Shown here piece by piece: positions 41,076 to 46,986 of a DNA stretch of 46,986 nucleotides. Both the position numbers and the translations under genes were made by a program. Every line of letters begins with the position of its first letter. Within the stretch, counting starts at the first letter, position 1. The stretch lies in contig VXZK01000018.1 in the NCBI GenBank assembly GCA_009845545.1, forward strand, positions 1 through 46,986, read 5' to 3'. The stretch comes from Candidatus Poribacteria bacterium (GTDB lineage Bacteria > Poribacteria > WGA-4E > WGA-3G). The notes beneath the pieces are model-generated. The model made no database searches. It was given only the letters and a program-made list of their open reading frames with translations, and was not told where the DNA came from.

Positions 41076-43804
41076 GCATCTTGTGAGATTTTGCCATCGG
41101 AGGCTTTTAACTCAATCTGCATATTTTGAAATTTGGCTTGCAATTGATTGAGATGCTGTGCCACATTGCTTACCTTTCCTTGTGGTAATGTAAATCGGAT
41201 GTCAATTGTTTTTTTAGGTTCAGGTGGATCCAGACGCGGAGGTTCAACAATCGGTGGATCCGGACGCGGAGGTTCAACAATCAAATCTATGCAAAGTGAC
41301 GCTTGGATTAGAATTTCATTATCACCTAAAGTAATCGTTGAAAGTTCTTGCCTGAAAACACGTGGAATGGTTTCATCGTCTATTTTTTCACCGAGTCCAA
41401 ATGTACCCTTCCGAACGCCTTCACGGATTGCTGTTTCCCAAACTTCGCGAAGGGGTCGCGGTTCGTTGGTAGACTTTGGATTGTATTGGAACGGCAGAGA
41501 TGTTGAAATTGTTTCGTTTTCCTTCAGATAGTCACGCAAGATTTCTTCTGGTGTCATACTTTCGCGAATGAGGTTCGGTTGGGTAATCACCTCAGCATCG
41601 GTGAGGGTGACCTCCGATAATGGCGTGTTAAAAGCGCGTGGCACGAGTCTATCAACTGCTTTCTCACCGATCCCAAATATCCCAGTTTCAACACCTTTAC
41701 GAATACCTCCTATCCACGTCTGGCGTTGGACGCGTTTTTCGCCTGGGGTACGGAGACAGGTGTTGAGCAACTGTACGGTTGATACAGTGTCGTTATTTTG
41801 CAGATAAGCAATAGCGATATTTCGGGGCCCGAGGTTTGTGGCAATTGCATTCTTAACACAGAGCAGATCGTAAACCACCTCGTCAAATGGAGGTGTCATA
41901 CCAACGACGGGAAGTCCGAGGTCTTCCTCAGTAAATCCATCTTTTTTTGGGACGAGCACCGTCCGATAGTCCCGCCTCAACGCACCTTCCAAACTACTAT
42001 TAGACTGCTTTAGTGCGTCATCTACCTCCCTTTTTTGCTCCCTTGATAAGTTGAGGGAGGTATCCTTCTTAATCTCTTCGTAAGCGATAATTTTTCTGGT
42101 TTCTGCTTTGAGTTCTGTTGCTTCGCCAGTGGCGGGGAGAATAAAAAAGAGGGTATTGCGATAGATACGTCGTGTCTCGCCTCGATTCTCTATAAGGTCT
42201 TGGCAAAATGGGTCATCACGTCTATCTAAAACTATCAATTTCAGAGTCTCATCATCGGGGACGGCCATACCATCTTTGGGCAGGGGATAGATTTTGAGGC
42301 GCGCCTCACGACCCGCTTTGAAACTTGTTCGGAGTTGCGCGGCGACGCGTGCTTTGACGACTTCAGGGTCTACGTTCTCCATTCGGGTTTGGACAATCCG
42401 GTTTAAGTTCGGTTGCGTGTCAAAATAGGCTTTGCCGTTCTCGGTGCGGAGGAAAAAGAGATATTCGGTGAGTCGGTGTTTTGCAGCATCAATGATAGCT
42501 GCAGGATGTTCCAGAACAGCAACACTCCGTTTGATCTCCTCCAATGTTGCTCCGCGCTCCATGCCGCCTGTAAAGGAATAGAGAAAGATAGCAGTCGCCG
42601 TGCGCGTGCCTAATGCCAAATGTTGATAGGTGCCTCCCGATGTTTTGTCAACGGCTTTAGCGCCCGCAGTGTGTCCCGTAATGTCGTTGTTGATGATCCC
42701 GCGGTAGGAGGCATCAATATGTTCTAAGAGTTCACCACGAATGTCACTGTCGGTGAGGTCGAAATCGGCGAGCGTGATGTAGGGACGGTTTTTACCACTT
42801 GCCCGACGTACAACGCGTGAGAGAAACCTAAGAACGCCACGGGTTCGCTGGAAATTCGGGAAGCTGCCCCATCTATTATAGAGGACATCAATGACTTCCG
42901 GCTGGAACGGGTAACTTTCCATGAATTGTTTGCGATATTCAGATTCTTGAATGCCGGGCGGAAGGATATTCTCCTGTCTGGCGTATTTTGCGAATTCTTG
43001 GGCGACTCGCTTGACTTCATTGGAATTGACCTCCCCAAAAAGCCGTTTCCGAATGATACTGGCGATTTCGGTGTCTTCAACTGGTGTAACCACGCGTTTC
43101 ATGCGTGTAAGCAGATCGGTGAAGAGGGGGTATTTCTCTTTGATAGGTGCGACTTCACTCTCTTGTAGAGTTGCGACGAAAGTGGTTCGTTTGTTAGCTG
43201 CGACTGCTTCTGTCAACGACAACATAAATGCCAAGGTCTGTTCTGCTAACGTGCTGTCCTGGACAGACACACCTGCGGCGCGTTCAAGGTAATTAAGCAC
43301 TTCGTCCATTAGGATGAGTACTGGTTTTTGTGTTTGCGTGAATAGGTCGGAGAGGCTATCGCTGCCGGGTGCGACTTGCGTTGTAAAATTTTGGAAGCTG
43401 CCTGTGAGTTGTTGTTCAATGGCTCCCCAGAAGGTGTCGCCATTTCCCGGGTCCATTACTGAACCGACAATCACTACGGGGATAGCGTTCCACTCTTTCG
43501 CTTTGTGATAGAGGGCGATAAGCGTGTGCGTTTTCCCACCGCCGAAGGGGGTCTGGAGTTGGATGATCGGATCCTGGTTTTGCCGGTTGCGTCCTTTCAA
43601 GCGACCTTCTATGCCAGAAAGGAGTGTCTTGAGTCCGTCTGTAATGTGGGTTCTCTCGAAAAACCGCTGGGCATTTCTGTATTCAAGGGGTCCTTCATTT
43701 TGAACGACTTGTCCGAGTCTCGCAGCATAAGTGTCTGCTGTAAACCTGCCTTTCAATATATCGCTGTGCGGTTTCGCAATGGTTTCAAAAGGGGATAGTC
43801 TCAT
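41018..43804 (-). CDS. DUF499 family ATPase of a defence-type locus
   Basis: The 928-residue protein (start moved to the ATG at 43804, which has AAGGA upstream; the track start is TTG) has Walker A TPFGGGKTHTLIALYHKAK near 83-95 and Walker B KPVLILMDEVLNYLE near 160-170. This is the DUF499 P-loop type. The C-terminal part has two similar ~90-residue blocks (IRKGVETGIFGIGEKAVD and IREGVRKGTFGLGEKIDD) and a Pro-rich linker (VEPPRPDPPIVEPPRLDPPE) coded by two 30-bp repeats. It is directly downstream of a DUF1156 methylase, a pairing known from anti-phage loci. It probably moves along or recruits to DNA. Confidence 0.85.
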   Translation of the reverse strand: MRLSPFETIAKPHSDILKGRFTADTYAARLGQVVQNEGPLEYRNAQRFFERTHITDGLKTLLSGIEGRLKGRNRQNQDPIIQLQTPFGGGKTHTLIALYHKAKEWNAIPVVIVGSVMDPGNGDTFWGAIEQQLTGSFQNFTTQVAPGSDSLSDLFTQTQKPVLILMDEVLNYLERAAGVSVQDSTLAEQTLAFMLSLTEAVAANKRTTFVATLQESEVAPIKEKYPLFTDLLTRMKRVVTPVEDTEIASIIRKRLFGEVNSNEVKRVAQEFAKYARQENILPPGIQESEYRKQFMESYPFQPEVIDVLYNRWGSFPNFQRTRGVLRFLSRVVRRASGKNRPYITLADFDLTDSDIRGELLEHIDASYRGIINNDITGHTAGAKAVDKTSGGTYQHLALGTRTATAIFLYSFTGGMERGATLEEIKRSVAVLEHPAAIIDAAKHRLTEYLFFLRTENGKAYFDTQPNLNRIVQTRMENVDPEVVKARVAAQLRTSFKAGREARLKIYPLPKDGMAVPDDETLKLIVLDRRDDPFCQDLIENRGETRRIYRNTLFFILPATGEATELKAETRKIIAYEEIKKDTSLNLSREQKREVDDALKQSNSSLEGALRRDYRTVLVPKKDGFTEEDLGLPVVGMTPPFDEVVYDLLCVKNAIATNLGPRNIAIAYLQNNDTVSTVQLLNTCLRTPGEKRVQRQTWIGGIRKGVETGIFGIGEKAVDRLVPRAFNTPLSEVTLTDAEVITQPNLIRESMTPEEILRDYLKENETISTSLPFQYNPKSTNEPRPLREVWETAIREGVRKGTFGLGEKIDDETIPRVFRQELSTITLGDNEILIQASLCIDLIVEPPRPDPPIVEPPRLDPPEPKKTIDIRFTLPQGKVSNVAQHLNQLQAKFQNMQIELKASDGKISQDAYDEFKENLRALGIEIEEV
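41223..41282 (-). repeat. Two 30-bp tandem units coding the Pro-rich linker
   Basis: GGTGGATCCAGACGCGGAGG... repeats once with a 30-base period (41223-41252 and 41253-41282, one mismatch). It codes VEPPRPDPPI and VEPPRLDPPE in the DUF499 protein and could change length easily. Confidence 0.8.
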
Positions 43805-43837
43805 GTTTATCCTTTTTCTAAAATCGTATCCTGACAA

Positions 43838-46498
43838 TCAGAAAAGCTTTCCTTCTTCAGGTTGTTCCAATAGATTTTGTACTTCGCGTTGGATAGTGGT
43901 TCGGTCGGCAAGCCATCCGTCCAGCCATTGGCGTTCCTGGCTTTCCGTTGATAGTGTTTTGCTAATTTGCTGGGCGACGTTCCATATCAACTCACTTAAA
44001 CCGATGCTGTCTTTTGAGAGACATTTGATCATTTCGGGGCGATTTCCTGAACGCCACAAGAGCAAGACATGGTGCAGAATATCTATCAACTCCTCACTCT
44101 TGCAGAGGTCTTTCTGTTCTCTTTCTTGCGGTCCTAACACGCGCACGTTTGTTTTTTCCTGCTGGATGAAGCTGCCTTCCCCCCATTCATCTTTGAGTTC
44201 AATACCAACGGAGAGCGCGAGTTCGTGGGCATCGTTAAAGATTACTAATTTTTCCGCGTGTTCCCGCCGCCAACGGAGATAGAATCGCGTGAGTTTTGTG
44301 CCAGCTACGCCAGCTTGCTCTCCATCAAAACGTTCTAATATTTCTCGAATGTCCGCTATCATTCCATCCGCGCGAATGTCAGTGTCATTGTCGTCAATTA
44401 CTTGTTTGTATTTGCCGAACACCTCAATTCCGCTACCAATAGCGGCAATGAACAAGTCCGCTCCTGAGAACCCTGATTCCCACAACGTAAAGAGTTTCTG
44501 TTTAAGGTGATCCTCTAACTCTTTTTTTACATCTTGGTAAAGCCCGTACGCTTCCCGTTTCCTTTTGCGTGCCACCATATAAATAGAGGAGGCAAGGGCT
44601 GCGGAATCCATCGCTCTCAAACGAGATTTCATCTCAGTGTCAATCGGCCATGCTCCTGTAATTACTAGTCCTGAGTCCAGCAGAGCGTTAATCAATGTTT
44701 CCCAACCTTCGGTTGACTTGTGAGCATAAACGATGACAGCAATACCGTTCGGTTTCAATACCCGATGTATTTCCCTAAACGCTTTGGAGAGTCTGTCTTC
44801 AAAAAACTGCTTTCCAGCTGCTACTCCTCCACCCCGGTGACCATACATAACGATTTCGTCATCTTTCGGAGTCATTAATTCATCAAAGAACTCAGGATAG
44901 AGTTTGCCATTACTCCGTTTGAACCATACGTAAAAAAAATCGGAGAGGTAGGCATAAGGGACATTATCGTAGTAAGGCGGATCAGTTACCACTGCATCAA
45001 ATGTATCATCTGAATAAGGGAGCAATGTTGATGATGCTTGCTGCACGACAGATGGTTTTACGCTCATTTGAACCAAATGTTTGAGAGGTTTCAGAAGGGT
45101 TTTTAATCTATCTTCTGCCTTACGTAAAGCATTCGCTTCAGCATAATCCCAGACCATCGGTTGCGCTGCTCTACCAAAAACATGTCCTAATGTTTCACTA
45201 GTATTTGTCCATGTACAAAGATTTGATAAATTATCCACTATTTGATTCAGCCAAAGTCCAAGGTAAGTTGAAACTGTTCGAGCATAGTCGACTTTATAGT
45301 CCTGAGCGATCATCTCTGAATGTACATTTTTTATCTTTTCGGTTAAAGAGATGAGGGCAAGTTGCTGGCGAGCGTTGAAAAGCTCACCATATACGTTTAG
45401 ATTATAATTGTGAATTGCAATCGCTCGCTCTGCCCCTTGACCTTTTAGTTTGGGTATTGGCTCGTCCGGTACTGGATCAAATCCCCAATTCTCTATGAGA
45501 AATTCACGTTTTTCTGATAGCTTCCTTTGGGCGTGACTGAAAACCGTTTTATCTTTTTCTCTGGGAAGGCGATAGTGTTTTCCCGGGATGCCTCGACGTT
45601 GCAGAACTACACTGAGAAGCCGTTCTCCTGATTTTCTTTTTTGAAATAGCACCTGTTTTTCTTTGGATGGAATAGTAGTGTTGCAAAGAGGGCAGGTAAC
45701 TATTCCATTCGTGACAGTTCCTTCTCCTGGGTTAAAATCAATTGGCATTGCTTCATGGGTCGTCCCAACAATACGAAAGGCAATTTGTCCATCCTTTTCA
45801 TATGGAAAAAGTGCTATCTTTTTCTTTTCATTCTTTGCCAACCAAAACTTCTTGACGAGCGGAATAACAGCATCACAATGGAAATTCTGACATGGTAGGG
45901 TGCGTGCCCAGATGTAGGTAAAAATGTCAGAACCGTCAGGTTCCTGAGGGTAGAAAGGTGCTAACTCTTCCGTCAACCGTTCAAGAATTTGATATCCCCA
46001 CTTTTTAACGTCGTCATGGAGACGCTGCCCATATTTTTGTGGAAATTCAAGCGTACACTTCTGAATTATCACGGCAATAGGGTTTAGGTCACAGGAGTAG
46101 GTCTCACATCCAAGACGTTGCGCCTCTAATGGAATAGAACCACCACCACCGAAAGGATCAAGGACTTTAGGAGGTCTTCCACCGTGGGATTCTAGTACAT
46201 CTTCTCTTGCTTGTTGAATCCAAAGAGGCTTGAGGGCATTTTCCCATTTAGAAAGTTCAGCGATGAAATCGTGTTTAGGCGGACGTAGTGTATTATTATT
46301 CCTCGTTAAATTTATTTCATTGGACCTGGGATTGTCTACGAGGGCAGCATATGCAGTAGCACGTGATGGGCCGAGGGGCCGGCGTGCCCACCAAGTGTGA
46401 ATTCCAGTAATTTGATGTTTATATTTATCGCGGCGGCCTTGTTCACTCACCTCTTCAACAGGGAAGGCAACTTCAATGATGCGTTTGTTGTCACTCAT
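43838..46498 (-). CDS. DUF1156 domain DNA methyltransferase of a defence-type locus
   Basis: The 886-residue protein begins with the DUF1156 motif (IIEVAFPVEEVSEQGRRDK, then GIHTWWARRPLGPSRATAYA). It carries the SAM-binding LDPFGGGGSIPLEAQRLG at about 114-131 and the catalytic TDPPYYDNVPYAYLSDFFYV near 505. A zinc-binding CPLCNTTI lies between. It is a large DNA methyltransferase of the kind found with DUF499 ATPases, DUF3780 proteins and helicases in anti-phage regions. It presumably marks host DNA so that partner proteins can spare it. The DUF499 gene follows 33 bases later on the same strand; other parts would be beyond the right edge. Confidence 0.88.
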   Translation of the reverse strand: MSDNKRIIEVAFPVEEVSEQGRRDKYKHQITGIHTWWARRPLGPSRATAYAALVDNPRSNEINLTRNNNTLRPPKHDFIAELSKWENALKPLWIQQAREDVLESHGGRPPKVLDPFGGGGSIPLEAQRLGCETYSCDLNPIAVIIQKCTLEFPQKYGQRLHDDVKKWGYQILERLTEELAPFYPQEPDGSDIFTYIWARTLPCQNFHCDAVIPLVKKFWLAKNEKKKIALFPYEKDGQIAFRIVGTTHEAMPIDFNPGEGTVTNGIVTCPLCNTTIPSKEKQVLFQKRKSGERLLSVVLQRRGIPGKHYRLPREKDKTVFSHAQRKLSEKREFLIENWGFDPVPDEPIPKLKGQGAERAIAIHNYNLNVYGELFNARQQLALISLTEKIKNVHSEMIAQDYKVDYARTVSTYLGLWLNQIVDNLSNLCTWTNTSETLGHVFGRAAQPMVWDYAEANALRKAEDRLKTLLKPLKHLVQMSVKPSVVQQASSTLLPYSDDTFDAVVTDPPYYDNVPYAYLSDFFYVWFKRSNGKLYPEFFDELMTPKDDEIVMYGHRGGGVAAGKQFFEDRLSKAFREIHRVLKPNGIAVIVYAHKSTEGWETLINALLDSGLVITGAWPIDTEMKSRLRAMDSAALASSIYMVARKRKREAYGLYQDVKKELEDHLKQKLFTLWESGFSGADLFIAAIGSGIEVFGKYKQVIDDNDTDIRADGMIADIREILERFDGEQAGVAGTKLTRFYLRWRREHAEKLVIFNDAHELALSVGIELKDEWGEGSFIQQEKTNVRVLGPQEREQKDLCKSEELIDILHHVLLLWRSGNRPEMIKCLSKDSIGLSELIWNVAQQISKTLSTESQERQWLDGWLADRTTIQREVQNLLEQPEEGKLF

Positions 46499-46601
46499 GT
46501 ATCAATCCATTCATCTAAAAAATTGCGGATATGATACCAGACAGTGACTTAATTGTCAAATTTATTTTCAATAATGCCTTTATAGGAACAGTCTATAGGC
46601 T

Positions 46602-46913
46602 TTAGAATATTAGGGCAGAAGCAATTTTGAGCAGATCGTAGAGGAAATTTCCGAAAACGGCTATAACCAAACATCCTAAGATATACCTATGTTTTCGTAC
46701 AGTATCTGTTGAACTTTTGTACTCAACAATCGGAAAAATCCATCTGGCATAGTCAAACAGTATTTTGAATACGTTTAGCATCAAGAAGAACAAACAGACA
46801 TAGGCTCCGTTTTGAACAAATACAGAAAGTCCGCCAAACATTCTATTTATCAGCTCTGATGATTTATATGCCATCCAAAATGCGAAGGGAAAACCTACAA
46901 GGAGAAGCAGCAA
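46602..46913 (-). CDS. Small hydrophobic membrane protein, start uncertain
   Basis: The 103-residue ORF has three hydrophobic segments (LLLLLVGFPFAFWMAY, VCLFFLMLNVFKILF, LGCLVIAVFGNFLYDLL). The track start is TTG, and the frame runs upstream only eight more codons (VHRHSVYD) to a stop with no ATG, so the 5' end may be lost or mutated. No family is recognised. It precedes the DUF1156 gene by about 100 bases on the same strand and could belong to the defence locus or be unrelated. Confidence 0.35.
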   Translation of the reverse strand: MLLLLVGFPFAFWMAYKSSELINRMFGGLSVFVQNGAYVCLFFLMLNVFKILFDYARWIFPIVEYKSSTDTVRKHRYILGCLVIAVFGNFLYDLLKIASALIF

Positions 46914-46986
46914 ATCGTAAACACTATGTCTATGAACTCATAGCGAGTACGCGTTATGAATGGTTGAAAGTGATACGAAAGTTAAT

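Noticed and set aside
43731-44282. 183-residue plus-strand ORF
   Set aside because: It is antisense to the DUF1156 and DUF499 genes, with no ribosome site or domain text.
1-46986. Prophage or integrative element
   Set aside because: No integrase, portal, terminase or structural genes are present, and nothing suggests an attachment site at the two tRNAs.

Overview
The window looks like a chromosomal piece of an uncultured bacterium. The best guess is Candidatus Poribacteria, a sponge-associated or marine lineage. This rests on gene content: paired PhyH-family oxygenases, a CxPSR sulfatase, a rhamnonate-dehydratase-like enolase, DUF6785-type membrane proteins, BNR-repeat proteins, and intergenic DNA full of small palindromes. 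There is no rRNA or universal marker with diagnostic sequence, so the taxon is an inference. GC is moderate and sigma70-like promoters (TTGACA-17-TATAAT) are easy to see.

Layout. 0-3.5 kb: truncated DNA methyltransferase at the left edge, hisC, then a repeat-rich decayed zone with a WD40-type pseudogene and a 92-bp miniature element. 3.5-13.2 kb: a co-directional MoxR/DUF58/BatA-type cluster (coiled-coil membrane protein, MoxR ATPase, DUF58, BatA-like VWA protein, possibly frameshifted small gene, polytopic membrane protein, large double-VWA protein with a GATase-like middle). 13.3-15.2 kb: PhyH oxygenase and a hypothetical protein. 15.4-17.6 kb: a BNR-repeat gene interrupted by two non-autonomous mobile elements. 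17.6-22.3 kb: minus-strand catabolic group (sulfatase, DUF6785 membrane protein, enolase-superfamily dehydratase). 22.4-23.0 kb: a DUF2283 gene split by a 96-bp miniature element, then a 170-bp inverted-repeat element. 23.1-26.6 kb: overlapping lipoprotein amidase and GHL10-type hydrolase genes. 26.9-29.5 kb: second PhyH oxygenase, tRNA-Val, tRNA-Asp, serS. 29.5-31.5 kb: probable type II restriction-modification pair. 31.6-35.1 kb: bioB, pyrK-like gene, metallophosphoesterase, STAS protein. 35.1-37.0 kb: second DUF6785 protein. 37.2-41.1 kb: three glycosyltransferases plus a hypothetical gene. 41.0-46.5 kb: DUF499 ATPase and DUF1156 methylase, probably one end of a defence locus that continues past the right edge.

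The most interesting signal is small mobile DNA. At least ten intergenic or inserted hairpins share a CTAC foot on one side (GTAG on the other strand), as in REP/RAYT elements, and they occur alone, in tandem, and at the centre of four different miniature elements. In two cases (BNR gene, DUF2283 gene) removing the element and one target duplication restores the interrupted reading frame exactly. A 441-bp element in the BNR gene has an IS200/IS605-like right-end hairpin, a TTGAC left flank and two possible pseudoknots. It has no transposase or tnpB, so it is a candidate stand-alone omega-RNA-like (or HEARO-like) unit.
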